Of a stretch of DNA of 64,000 nucleotides, positions 1 to 10,594 are shown one piece after another. The translations under genes were made by a program, and so were the position numbers. Origin of the DNA: Wyeomyia smithii (Eukaryota > Arthropoda > Insecta > Diptera > Culicidae); NCBI RefSeq assembly GCF_029784165.1, contig NC_073696.1:249669971-249733970 (forward strand), in the 5' to 3' direction. The notes under the pieces were generated by a model. The model did no database searches. It was not told the DNA's origin and saw only the letters and a list, made by a program, of their open reading frames with translations. Each line of letters begins with the position of its first letter. Within the stretch, counting starts at the first letter, position 1.

Positions 1-53
1 TAGCGAGAAATTTTACTGCCTGTCAGTCTCGAATAAACCGGTGCCAGTCTTTT

Positions 54-230
<177 letters not shown>

Positions 231-235
231 ACGGC

Positions 236-1694
236 TTCCATGCGCTGATCCCAGTCCGAGCTGCTGTGATTGCACACGAGCATTTACCACCAGGACTAAG
301 TCAAGTAGATTTCGTGACAATCCGCGCTACGATTGGACGCCCGTACATCATTCCGTTAGTCTGGTGAAAAGCGAACTGCTCGTCCTGTTTCATGGCTATG
401 TTCTAACTAATGTTCGTTTTTCAAGTATGAATGGTTAGCGTAGCTTCTTTCGAAAAAACACATACTGTAAATATTCTGTTGAAAGTAAACTGCTTCTAAA
501 CCTTAAAAATAAGCTGATTCTGAATACTAATTTTGGTATATTAAATCATTGAAAACATTTGAACGAATATTAAATATGGAGTTTTGATACTTTTTTCATT
601 TACTCATAATCGTCATTGCAAAACTTAACTAAAATTTGATCTAAACTTACTGAAAAACGCTACCCGTCGCTATATTATGAGAAGAGGTTGGTGATGCGAT
701 TTTTTTTGTTTAGATAGTTTATTTTTTTGGTGATGTGATCTTTATTTTACAAATTGGGACACAACCTCACATAGTTGATAATCGTGAATCATCCGTATTG
801 TAACGGTATCTGTGGGGGAACGAATTGGCAACGAAACGAAACGTAACTTTAGGCCAATCTAGAGCTACCAAGTCGTAACCGACCGATGCCTTTACGCTAA
901 ACAACTTCGCTCAAGCGCCATCAGTTCAGAGAACTGATGCGAAGCTGCATGTTTTATCCCGGCTAGCGTCTACAGGGCGGGTTTACTGGATACCATCCTC
1001 TCGTTCATTCAACGGAGAAAACATACGATACAACCGAAATACTCAAATTTGAAAGAACGTGAGAACCTATACTCAAGGGGATCTCTACAAAGGGGGCTTC
1101 ACTCACTGAATAGTCATACTGCTCACTGATATAGGTTAGATTGGTATAATTTGCATCGCGTTTGTTATAAATTCGTACAATGTGTCATGTATATTATGAT
1201 TAACTAATTAACTAAATTCTACATGGCTAACTCTGACCTTAGTTAACGTTGAGTTGTGTGCGCCTTCGATCTGTGCTGACTGGACACGGTTGCTTTGGCG
1301 GCCATTGCCGCGTTATACTGGAGTACGGCAAACCAACGCATGTTGAAACGATGTCGTGTCGCTAGGTGCTGATACAGTAGTGATGCACACGGGATAGCGT
1401 TGTTGAAGTCTTAGGCACCGTTAGTCGATGCCGGGACGACTCGAATCTGGCGAGGCACGCGGGATACTGAATTGCCGCAAGCGGTGTCGATCGAGCAGAC
1501 CAATCTGCTTGTGATAAACGGCCACGTGGTGTTCGTTGCGAGTTTTCTAATACTGCCGCCGGGGCACTTTCACTGACTCAAAGCTTTAACGGTAGTTTCT
1601 ACGGTTGTGCCGTTCCGGTGAGCACGAAACCTTGCCGACGCCTTGCGGCAAAACCGGGCGGTTGCGTCCACTGGCTCAGGGTGTTGGCTTGCAC
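236..1694. other. Intergenic stretch without recognisable gene
   Basis: No reading frame, RNA gene or transposon terminus that I can support. Positions 1250-1690 are more GC-rich. They contain short imperfect repeats of a motif around 'cactggctcagg' that recur at 9600-9720, on the other side of the hAT insertion. The hAT element therefore landed in a pre-existing locally repetitive sequence. Confidence 0.5.
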
Positions 1695-1823
1695 TAGAGA
1701 TGGTCGGGTATGGGGAATTTGTTACCCGTACCCGACTTATTGAGAATTTTTGACCTGGTTACCTAGCACATTTTATGTACTGATTGTCATATGTGGTTCC
1801 TCGAGATGATGGCCGGAGTTGGG

Positions 1824-1970
1824 CTAGAACCGATTGTTCATGTGAATGAATGTTAATGAACCCAGAGCTCCAGGCGACATATTGGTTCTTCTTGAATACA
1901 GCGTAGCACCTGTCACTGAGAATGTCCGCTCGTCTGATACTGAAAAATTTGTGCATATCACGCAGCAAAA
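1824..1970 (-). pseudogene. hAT transposase C-terminal (dimerisation) remnant
   Basis: On the minus strand, in the frame ending at the TAG codon at 1826-1824, the translation contains SDERTFSVTG, then a short basic stretch, MSPGALGSL and TFIH before the stop. This matches the 'SERxFSxxG ... R..MSP..V..L.FI' pattern of the hAT C-terminal dimerisation region. It ends about 130 bp inside the left inverted repeat, where a hAT transposase gene would end. The frame is lost upstream of about 1970. The longer minus-strand frame that overlaps it is out of register and is not the transposase. Confidence 0.72.
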
Positions 1971-2767
1971 TATTTATTCATAACTGTGTACGGAGAATTT
2001 GGGTTCCATTTTTAGTGTTAGTTACCTCATATTAAAAATGATCAAGGATTTCAATTACTTATTTTGTATGTATACGTATGATTCATATAAAATACTTGAA
2101 ATTTTTATTTTGTTTCGAGAGATCAATGAAAATTCAATAGAATTTTTTTGAAAGATTCATAATAACTTTATAATGAACCAGATCGAAACAACTAGAAGAT
2201 CAGGATAAATTAACCTATAACTAGTGGACCCCTTTATTTTATATTTGTTATGCAGACTGGCTGGACAAGATGTTTCCAGATGGAAGTTTTCTGAAAATCA
2301 CTCGAGTTTTCACATACAATGAATTATTCTGGCAGGTGGTCCACTATGGGGAAGGGATCCACTATATATAAATTTACCATACTAGAACAATACGGAGAAT
2401 GATGAGAAATGCATGTCTAGTAGAGCTCAAAATAAACGACGAGTTTAATGTGTACATCGTAGCAACCTGGAATCTAAAATTCGGTATAACACAGATATTT
2501 TCGTACATGCGGCATCCCTGATCATAGTGCAAACCAAGCCCTGGGAGGAAGAAACGAATACTACACTAAAAATCGGTCGAAACAGATGAAACGGACATTT
2601 GTCGTTTTTTGATAGCGTGTAAGTATCTTCCTGCTGTAACCCGAGCATGATTCGAACTAAGTTTTTAGTAATATCAGGAATACTAAATGTGCAAATTTGT
2701 CTGTAAAACACAGATTTTTCTAGTCAGTTTCTTCAGATTTTTAAGTTTATATATATTTACGCGGACT

Positions 2768-2802
2768 TTTTTTTTGTTCACACATTTATTTGACACGATT
2801 TC
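2768..2802 (-). mobile_element. Possible 35-bp LINE 3'-tail insertion
   Basis: A T run followed by gttcacacatttatttgaca is almost the same as the 3' end of the nearby I-clade LINE (3084-3120). Read on the minus strand it is an AATAAA-like signal plus a poly(A) tail. Near-identical 7-mers (gcggact at 2761, gcagact at 2803) could be a short target duplication. This may be an extremely 5'-truncated retro-insertion within the hAT element. Confidence 0.4.
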
Positions 2803-3458
2803 GCAGACTTGCGAAGAGTTGCAATAATTTTACAATTTTATACCTCACTAGTCTGTGGAACTAAAATCAACATTGAACCGTGATGAAGTGTATAGTTCGA
2901 AATTGTTACCAAACGACAGGTTTTTTGATACCCGAGTAATAATTACGGAGGAGGTATTCCACATATTACACGTTTTAACCACAAAAATGTTTTAAAAAAA
3001 TCGGCAAACTTTCAAAACTCTTACTAAAGGACAGAAATATTATGTTTCAGAAAATATTATTAATTTTATTGCGTGTATGGATGTTTTTTTTTTTCTTCAC
3101 ATAACATTTATTTGACACGGCACAAATACAATTTAATGTTTAACGGCGCCAATTATATCTGATGACTTAAAAACTAAAGCAAATTTTTTATCCTCGCTGC
3201 CGACTACGAGCTGAAATTAAGTCTAACTTAAAACTAGCATGGGATTTCCAATCAGTGTTTTGTTGTTCAATGGTCGTCTGATAATCGTCGAATGGCATGT
3301 ATGGATTCGTTCTGCTGAGCCACGATGTCGTGAGTTGGGACAGAGGCTCGTAGTCCTTGGGTCCTGGTTCTGTTGTGCGGGGTCTGGTTGCTGGTTTTGT
3401 GCTTAAGGTTCAAACGTGTTCTTGTCGTTTTGTTGGGTGTAGACGGAGGGGAACGGGA

Positions 3459-3953
3459 CTAGACTGGGGCGTGGATGGATTTCAGGAAAACGTATATAAG
3501 GGACATGTAGGATAGGTCACGGCTCGCCAAGACATCACGAACAGGAACAGCCGGCTGTCTACCCTCGGCCTGCAGGGAAGCTATTAATTTAGACCTGGCG
3601 TCACGGTGTACAGGGCATGACCAAACCACATGCTCTATGTCGTGATAACCTTCACCACAGGCACAGATACCACTTTCCCCGAGCCCAACACGACGGAGGA
3701 GCGCGTCAAATCTATAGTGATTGGACACAAGCCGGGACATCACGCAAATGAAATCCCGACCTACATCCAACCCCTTGAACCACGGGTTCGTCGATACTTT
3801 GGGGATTATGGAATGTAACCACCTTCCCAATTCCCCTCTGGTCCAAGCATTTTGCCAACTGATGATCGTATTCTGACGTACAAGTGCGAAAAATTCATTA
3901 AAGGCAATTGGTCTTTCATAAATATCACCGTTTGTTGCGCCCACCTTAGCCAA
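3459..3953 (-). pseudogene. C-terminal part of LINE ORF2 (end of RNase H and Cys motif), frameshifted
   Basis: This frame continues ORF2 after a frameshift near 4005. It starts in the tail of RNase H ('KADSLAKVG'-type sequence just upstream) and carries a CxC...H...C motif (CACGEGYHDIEHVVWSCP), as found at the C-terminus of I-clade and R1-clade ORF2 proteins. It ends at 3459, leaving a 3'UTR of about 370 bp. Confidence 0.8.
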
Positions 3954-4004
3954 AGAGTCCGCTTTCTCATTACCCGGTATCGAGCAGTGAGAAGGGACCC
4001 ACGC

Positions 4005-7000
4005 TCAGGTAATCTGAGTAGATTTTTCGGATAAAGCACTCAGATGTTCCCGTATTTTCCCCAGGAAATACGGAGAGTGCTTAACATCTTTCATCGATCG
4101 GAGAGCCTCAATGGAACTGAGACTGTCCGTAAAGATGAAATAATGGTCCGTGGGCATTTTTTCGATAATCCCTAGGGTGTACTGAATTGCAGCTAATTCT
4201 GCGACGTAAACAGAAGCAGGATTATCGAGCTTATGGGAGACGGTTAAATTGTTATTGAAGATACCGAAGCCAGTGGACCCATCAAGAAGTGATCCGTCAG
4301 TGTAGTACATATTGTCGCAGTTGATGTTTCGATATTTATTGGAAAAAATTTTAGGGATCTGCTGCACGCGTAAATGATCCGGGATTCCACGAGTTTCTTC
4401 TATCATGGATGTATCGAAAAACACAGTAGAATCAGAAGTATTTGATAAGTCGACACGATTTGGAATATTCGAAGAAGGGTTAATATTTTGGGACATGTGA
4501 TTGAAATACAATGTCATAAAACGGGTTTGAGAATTAAGTTCGATTAACCTTTCAAAATTTTCAATCACGGGACGGTTCAAGACCTCACATTTGATTAGAA
4601 TACGAGAAGACAGGCTCCAGAAGCGGTTTTTCAATGGTAGTACTCCAGCTAAGACCTCCAAACTCATCGTATGGGTCGATTGCATGCAACCTAAGGCGAT
4701 ACGCAAACAACGATATTGTATTCGCTCCAGTTTGATCAAATGTGTGTTTGCTGCGGAGCGGAAGCAGAAACACCCGTATTCAATAACAGACAATATCGTT
4801 GTTTGGTAAAGCCTTATAAGGTCTCCTGGATGGGCTCCCCACCATTGTCCGGTTATTGTACGAAGAAAATTCACTCTTTGTTGACATTTTTTCATCAGAT
4901 ACCTCACGTGACAACCCCAGGTGCCTTTAGAGTCGAACCAGACACCAAGATATTTTTGTACCAAAACCTGAGAAATCGTTTTACCCATTAATTGTATTTG
5001 AAGCTGAGCAGGTTCATGCTTCCTAGAAAAAACTACTATCTCAGTCTTCTCCGGAGAGAATTCGATACCTAGCTGTAAAGCCCAAGCAGACAAATTGTCC
5101 AAGGTATCTTGCAATGGTCCTTGCAAATCGGCAGCTTTGGCTCCTGTAACAGAGATTACACTGTCGTCTGCAAGTTGTCTTATCGTGCATGAATTTGCCA
5201 GACATTCGTCGATGTCATTTACATAAAAGTTGTAAAGAAGGGGGCTTAAACATGAGCCCTGGGGAAGACCCATGTAGCTAATGCGAAAAGTTGCCAAATC
5301 GCCATGCGTAAAATGCATGTGCTTTTCGGACAACAAATTGTGCAAAAAATTGTTCAAAATTGGAGAAAATCCTTGTCGGTGAAGTTTACCCGAAAGAATG
5401 TCAATAGAAACGGAATCAAAAGCCCCCTTAATGTCCAAGAACGCAGACGCCATTTGTTCTTTACGAGCATACGCCAGCTGAATATCTGTTGAAAGCAACG
5501 CAAGACAATCATTCGTCCCTTTGGCACGGCGGAAGCCAAATTGAGTTTCTGATAGTAGACCATTTGATTCGACCCAGTGGTCTAAACGACGGAGTATCAT
5601 TTTTTCCATCAATTTCCGGATACAGGATAGCATTGCAATCGGCCTATAAGAGTTGTGATTAGAAGCTGGTTTCCCTGGTTTTTGGATGGCGATCACCTTC
5701 ACTTGCCTCCAATCCTGCGGTACAATGTTTTGCTCCAGGAACTTATTGAACAAGTTCAACAAGCGCCTCTTGGCATTGCCGGGTAGATTCTTCAACAAGT
5801 TGAATTTGATTCTATCTAATCCAGGCGCGTTATTGTTACAGGACAGGAGGGCAACTGAAAGTTCTGCCATCGTAAAAGGTGATTCTATCGCGTCGTGGCC
5901 CGGAGACGCATCGCGAACAATATTTTGCTCAGGAACAGAGTCCGGACATACTTTCCTGGCAAAATCAAATATCCACCTACTTGAAGACTCCTCGCTTTCG
6001 TTGACCGTTACGCGATTCCGCATTCTTCGGGCTGTGTTCCAAAGAGTGCTCATCGATGTCTCCCTCGACGTCTCGTTCACGAACCGACGCCAATATCCAC
6101 GTTTCTTTGCTTTAGCCAAGCTTTTAAGCTTGGTATCAAGCTCCGAATACCGTAAATAGTCGCCAGGTATACCTCCCGTCTGGTAGGCCTTAAACGCGTC
6201 GGATCTTTGCGTGTAGACATCGGAGCACTCTTGGTCCCACCACGGAGTGGGAGGCCGTTCTTTGATCGTTACGCCGGGATATTTCTTCGTTTGGGCTTGC
6301 AACGCGGCGTCGAGAATCAAGCCCGCGAGGAGGTTGTATTCTTCAAGTGGTGAATGATGTTGGATCGACTCGACCGCTTCTGAAATCATTTCCTCGTATA
6401 ACTTCAAATTGACATTCTGTGTGAGGTCATACGGAATGTCAATTGGTCGCATGCGAGTTGACCCGTTAGTAATTGAAATAAGAATAGGCAGATGGTCGCT
6501 ACCGTGAGGATCGAGGATTACCTTCCATGTGCAATCCAACCGTAGCGACGTCGAACATAAGGATAGATCCAAAGCGCTTGGGCGCGCTGGAGGTTTCGGG
6601 ATACGTGTCATTTCACTGTTGTTTAAAATAGTCATGTCGAAGTCATCGCAAAGGTTATAGATTAAAGAGGAGCGGTTATCATTGTATGGGGAACCCCAAG
6701 CCACGCCATGAGAGTTGAAGTCTCCCAAAATCAAACGTGGCGAGGGAAGAAGTTCTATTAAATCAAAGAGCAGCCGTTGCCCAACCTGTGCTCTGGGGGG
6801 AATATATATTGAGGCAATACAAAGCTCTTTACCTTGTATTGTCATTTGACATGCGACAACTTCGATGCCTGGAATCGAGGGGAGGTTAATACGATAGAAA
6901 GAATAGCACTTTTTAATCCCTAAAAGTACTCCTCCATATGGGGTGTCTCGATCAAGGCGAATAATATTAAAATCATGGAAGTTGAGATCAATATTTGAAG

Positions 7001-7145
7001 TAAGCCAAGTTTCACAAAGGGAAAATGCATCGCATTTGTTTTTATTTATCAAAACTTTAAACGAATCAATTTTTGGTAAAATACTTCTACAATTCCACTG
7101 TAAGACAGAGATAGAATCCTTCATATACGCAGTTGAATTAGGCAT
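4005..7145 (-). CDS. LINE ORF2: APE endonuclease, reverse transcriptase and RNase H (truncated by frameshift)
   Basis: The open frame reaches upstream to 7166, but the first ATG is at 7145-7143. It overlaps the ORF1 stop (TAA at 7140-7138) by 8 bases, ATGCCTAA, a typical arrangement for coupled reinitiation. Domains in order: an APE-type endonuclease in the first 230 or so residues (LQWNCRSIL, CETWL, LGDFNSHG, SDHLPIL); a reverse transcriptase in the middle (IQKPGKP, NSYRPIAMLSC, FRRAKGTND, FLDIKGAFD, GLPQGSCLSP and the catalytic LADD); then RNase H beginning at YYTDGS with later E and TDS residues. About 1045 residues are open; the frame breaks near 4005, inside RNase H. The role is target-primed reverse transcription of the element's own RNA. 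Catalytic motifs of the endonuclease and reverse transcriptase are intact. Confidence 0.9.
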   Translation of the reverse strand: MPNSTAYMKDSISVLQWNCRSILPKIDSFKVLINKNKCDAFSLCETWLTSNIDLNFHDFNIIRLDRDTPYGGVLLGIKKCYSFYRINLPSIPGIEVVACQMTIQGKELCIASIYIPPRAQVGQRLLFDLIELLPSPRLILGDFNSHGVAWGSPYNDNRSSLIYNLCDDFDMTILNNSEMTRIPKPPARPSALDLSLCSTSLRLDCTWKVILDPHGSDHLPILISITNGSTRMRPIDIPYDLTQNVNLKLYEEMISEAVESIQHHSPLEEYNLLAGLILDAALQAQTKKYPGVTIKERPPTPWWDQECSDVYTQRSDAFKAYQTGGIPGDYLRYSELDTKLKSLAKAKKRGYWRRFVNETSRETSMSTLWNTARRMRNRVTVNESEESSSRWIFDFARKVCPDSVPEQNIVRDASPGHDAIESPFTMAELSVALLSCNNNAPGLDRIKFNLLKNLPGNAKRRLLNLFNKFLEQNIVPQDWRQVKVIAIQKPGKPASNHNSYRPIAMLSCIRKLMEKMILRRLDHWVESNGLLSETQFGFRRAKGTNDCLALLSTDIQLAYARKEQMASAFLDIKGAFDSVSIDILSGKLHRQGFSPILNNFLHNLLSEKHMHFTHGDLATFRISYMGLPQGSCLSPLLYNFYVNDIDECLANSCTIRQLADDSVISVTGAKAADLQGPLQDTLDNLSAWALQLGIEFSPEKTEIVVFSRKHEPAQLQIQLMGKTISQVLVQKYLGVWFDSKGTWGCHVRYLMKKCQQRVNFLRTITGQWWGAHPGDLIRLYQTTILSVIEYGCFCFRSAANTHLIKLERIQYRCLRIALGCMQSTHTMSLEVLAGVLPLKNRFWSLSSRILIKCEVLNRPVIENFERLIELNSQTRFMTLYFNHMSQNINPSSNIPNRVDLSNTSDSTVFFDTSMIEETRGIPDHLRVQQIPKIFSNKYRNINCDNMYYTDGSLLDGSTGFGIFNNNLTVSHKLDNPASVYVAELAAIQYTLGIIEKMPTDHYFIFTDSLSSIEALRSMKDVKHSPYFLGKIREHLSALSEKSTQIT

Positions 7146-8363
7146 CGAAGGATACAATCGCTGCAAGGAGAGGCCATTGGGCAGTCAACTGCTTCAAAAA
7201 TGATCTAACTGTTGGGAGGAATGCTGTAAGAAAAATTTTAATTGGATCGGGTACATTGAAAGTTTCAAAAATCCAGTCCACAATGTCAGAAAATTTCACT
7301 AATCCAGAGTTTGTTTCATCAACTGGGAGTGTAAAAGGAGCAACTGGGGTTTTAGATGTTCCTGGCAGTGCTGGGAACTCCTTCTGGGACTTTAAATTTG
7401 CCAGCCCAGGAGGAGTTTGCTTCGGTTTTTCCGCAGCACTGTTTGGTTTGTTTGTAACTTTCATTTCACTTTGAGAAATCTTAGGACCTTTTCTGGGAAG
7501 TTTAGGAGAGGAAATATTTTTCCTCTTTCTAGACTCCCCAGGATTGGCGTAAGATGCTCCCGCTGGTGAATCGTCAGAATCGGTTTCCTCAGAGGGCAAC
7601 AGATCGAAGGGGTTCGAAGTAACGGGAGAAGTGGTAACGGTCGCCTTCAGCATGTCAGCGTAGGAACGCTTTGAACGCTCTTTGAGAGACCGTTTTATTT
7701 TATCCCTGCGCTGCATGTACACCGCACATGTCGAGAGCTCATGCAGATTTTCTCCGCAGTGAATACACTTTTCAGCGTTAACACTGCAAGAATCTTCCGC
7801 ATGAGACTCCCCACACTTGCCACAACGTGCCTTATTGCAGCAGTAGGCGGCTGTATGGCCTAACTGCTTGCAATTCAGGCAGTTCATGACGCGGGGCACG
7901 TAGAGCCTCACAGGGAGACGAACCCGGTGGATCGAGACGTGGCTTGGTAGTGCAGACCCGGCGAACGTAACTCGAAACGAGTCTGACGGAGTGTATACTG
8001 TTTTGCCACCGATGATCGATGCTGACCGCAATTGCTTGCAGTGAAGAGCTCAGAGCAAGCTATATCGTTGGCCTCTTTCAGGTTACCGACCACGACACGG
8101 AGCTTGTTAGGCCGGACCTTGGAAATTTCGGTCACGCCCTTGTACTCCTTCGTCAGGTCTTTAGAAATCTGCAAGAGGTTCAACTGTTTCGATTTCGGTC
8201 CCGCCTTTGGCCGAAAATAGACAGTATAGCTGCCCTGGGCTCCGTCTGGGTAAAGCCTGGGGCGAGGGGGGACTGAAGAATGAACAGGGGAGGGGGTAAC
8301 AGAAGGGTCAGGGTCAGAGGGGTTCGGGGATGGTGGCGCGGGAGGCGAGGGATCTACATCCAT
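7138..8363 (-). pseudogene. LINE ORF1 (gag-like nucleic-acid-binding protein), frameshifted
   Basis: The start is the ATG at 8363-8361, beginning MDVDPSPPAPPSP, a Pro/Ser-rich N-terminus. The first frame is coding to about 8040; coding then continues in the frame that ends at 7138. The second part has consecutive CCHC zinc knuckles (CLNCKQLGHTAAYC, CGKCGESH and CIHCGENLHELSTC), then a Lys/Ser-rich segment. The frame change coincides with a deletion of about 138 bp relative to copy 2 of the same LINE (copy 2 positions 46721-46858), so the break is a copy-specific deletion. The protein would coat the element's RNA. Confidence 0.85.
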
Positions 8364-8811
8364 CGCGCTATGTTTAGCGCACTAGCGCTGACAAGAACAC
8401 GTACCTTTTTATTTCTCCCTTCCAGTAAGGTTGGTTGTCCGATCGTTCGAAGTAGCAGCCGTTACAGCCAGCAGCACCAATACAGCAGCACCAAACAGCC
8501 ACCAGCAGCGAGCCAGGTGTGAGATCACTCCACACAGCGATACGACTCGCTGACACTGATGGCTTCTTCTTTTTCCTCGTTTGTGTCTCGTCCACTGCTG
8601 TAGCACAATCCAGCCAGCAGCCAAATCGGCTTACGCACCAGCTGGCAGTCACGATGCGAAACAGTTGCACAAAGGAACGACCTTGAACCCGGATTTATTT
8701 CACTCGACCAGGCAAACAATGCCAACACTTGTTCACACGTCTTTTGTTTTATACTCTATCGGACCGATCACCAAACACGTCCAGTACTGATGCGTGTTCG
8801 GCACAGAATGA
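8364..8811 (-). promoter_or_regulatory. 5'UTR / internal promoter region of the I-clade LINE
   Basis: This lies between the ORF1 ATG and the 5' end of the element, which is fixed by the target duplication at 8812. It contains imperfect CAG/CCA-rich repeats (about 8450-8530) that also occur in copy 2 at 47165-47221 and 49085-49265. Full-length elements of this class carry their promoter here; no specific site is identified. Confidence 0.6.
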
Positions 8812-9328
8812 TGTATGGATGTTATCATGATAAGTATTCTTCGAATAAGTCCACGGTCAATTAAAATGTAATCATCCTTCCACAGTGATGACGTTGCCGG
8901 TCCAACTACAAAATTGTCGCTACATAAAACAGAAGTTGGTTAAACAATTCCTCAAATTTCAAAAGAAAGCCGGCTTGCACCGTAAATCCAGAAAGCGCAA
9001 GTTTAATAATCGAAATACGCTGGCAGGATTATTACTGAAAGTTTATGAAATTTATTTTTTTACGTAAAAATAAACCAAAATACTTTGGGTAACCACACTG
9101 AATACAAAAAAGGCTTGCGTTGAATATTTTATCGGGATACCTTCAAGTTATTACAATTCCTGCTACTAAAAGATGCTTTCTTCTCCTGGTTCAAATTGAC
9201 AACTCATTCCGATTCATTTGACTTTTCCACAGCTTCGTATCCGTTTTTCCCTCCCAGACCAAGACTATGCTAAAACATCTAGGCTTGAAAAATTAATAAT
9301 GAAATTCTCATAATGCACGAAAATCGAA

Positions 9329-9537
9329 TTACCCGTACCCGACCTGAACCCGACCAGTTGAGAATTTTTCAAACCCGTACCCGACCCGAACCCGAAGCCT
9401 TGGTTTTTAAATTACCCGTACCCGACCCGAACCCGAAAAATATTTTTTGGCGTTACCCGAAACCCGACCCGAAACTCGACCCGAACCCGTCGGGTACGGG
9501 TCGGGTACGGGTATTGGGTAAAAATACCCGTACCCGA
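9329..9537. repeat. Subterminal acccgtacccgacc repeat array of the hAT element
   Basis: About fifteen variants of acccgacccgaa / acccgtacccg in direct orientation, then inverted copies (cgggtacgggtcgggtacgggt) and the terminal repeat. Only one such unit is visible at the opposite end (about 1702-1736). Subterminal repeat arrays of this kind are transposase-binding platforms in other hAT elements; that function is inferred here. Confidence 0.75.
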
Positions 9538-9554
9538 CCATCTCTAGCTTGCAC

Positions 9555-10235
9555 CCCTACGGACCGGATGCACTTTTCAACTGCTGAGCGTCGGATTCCA
9601 CTGGCTCAGGACTTTGACGGGGGTCCCTACGGATTGGGGGGTCGGTGAGTGCGACCGCTCAAGCCGTCCTAGTCGGCGTCTTCGACGCTAGAGCAATTGC
9701 GTCCACTATCTCAGGGAGGCTATTGAAATTTAATTATAAATGCTTATGGTGGTTTTACTCTCGACTCACTTATATGAAATTTACTATGATTCACTGATGC
9801 GCCTATGCATCTTTTCACCATCTGAGATGTCTACTTCATACACTACTGCTCCGCTCGAAGGCCACTTTGTAAAAGACCCTTGAGTTTGATTTGCCTTTCT
9901 TTGGCAGCCTCGAATTAGAGAACAATTGACACTCTTTGATTGTATATATCGGATGTTGTAAACGTTGCACGGACGAGATGAGATTTTAATCTCCGATTGC
10001 GTATTTCAAACGCCACTGCAACAGATGCTGCGACTTGCATGAAATGTTGCCTGAAAGCGACTCGGTTGCACTAGCGTTAGCACTTATCGTTACAGCATCG
10101 CACATAATTATGCGTTCCAATTTATGCATATTTTAATTGAATTGATGAATAGCTTTGTAAAACGCAAACTTTTTTTAAAAATGAGCATTATTGAATGTTT
10201 TTGTTATAAAAAAGTAAGAGTGCTCATTGAGAAAT
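9555..10235. other. Sequence between hAT and RTE elements, no gene seen
   Basis: Positions 9555-9720 repeat motifs found at 1590-1690, beyond the other end of the hAT insertion. The rest is AT-rich with no supported frame. Confidence 0.45.
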
Positions 10236-10594
10236 GTTAAGAGAGTTTAAGGCGGTTGGTAAACGGCTGGGCATTGCGTACCAGCGGTACATCCGTACTA
10301 GTTGGCATAAAGCAGACCCCAGTGTGGTCCATAACATAATGCCCAGCAACTCTTATCTCTACCTCCGCGTGGTTAACCGGTGGTAACTTGGTCGTATGCT
10401 GACAGAGAAGAGGGAGCTGTTCTCCTTGGAGAGCAGCTTGCCGGAGCGTCTGTTCCCCAGTTTAGTGGCGGCTCAAACAGCGACTGATCCGGAGCGGACG
10501 GCTGAAATATGAAATGCTGTGTCTCGCCAGCTACACCCAAAACGGCAGCCCCGTCGCGAGACTAGGCATCGCAGCATGTTGAAATAAACATACT

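Larger units (their letters stand above)
3074..8821 (-). mobile_element. Full-length I-clade non-LTR retrotransposon (copy 1)
   Basis: The element is 3084-8811 (5728 bp) on the minus strand, flanked by a perfect 10-bp target duplication tgtatggatg at 3074-3083 and 8812-8821. It has a 5'UTR (8811 to about 8364), ORF1 (gag-like), ORF2 (endonuclease, reverse transcriptase, RNase H, C-terminal Cys motif), and a 3'UTR ending in an AATAAA-type signal and poly(A), visible as the T run at 3084-3094. An RNase H domain after the reverse transcriptase, with an APE-type endonuclease in front, fits the I clade (the MosquI-like group of mosquitoes). That assignment is from memory of the family, not a search. 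ORF1 and ORF2 each carry one frameshift, so this copy is not autonomous. It sits inside the hAT element at 1695-9546. Confidence 0.9.
1687..9554. mobile_element. hAT-superfamily DNA transposon with 8-bp target duplication, carrying a nested LINE
   Basis: The element proper is 1695-9546 (7852 bp). Its ends are inverted repeats: tagagatggtcgggta at 1695 and the complementary tacccgaccatctcta ending at 9546. They are flanked by a perfect 8-bp duplication, gcttgcac, at 1687-1694 and 9547-9554. An 8-bp duplication and a TAGRGATG-type end are hAT hallmarks. A minus-strand remnant of the hAT C-terminal dimerisation region lies just inside the left end. The right subterminal region (about 9329-9537) is an array of acccgtacccgacc-like repeats, possibly transposase-binding sites. 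About 2.1 kb is hAT sequence; the rest is the I-clade LINE at 3084-8811 plus its duplicated target. The remaining transposase is too decayed to follow, so the element is dead. Confidence 0.88.

Noticed and set aside
3630..6159. Plus-strand frames of 60-157 codons inside the LINE
   Set aside because: They are antisense shadows of ORF2; several recur at homologous positions in copy 2 only because the LINE is repeated.
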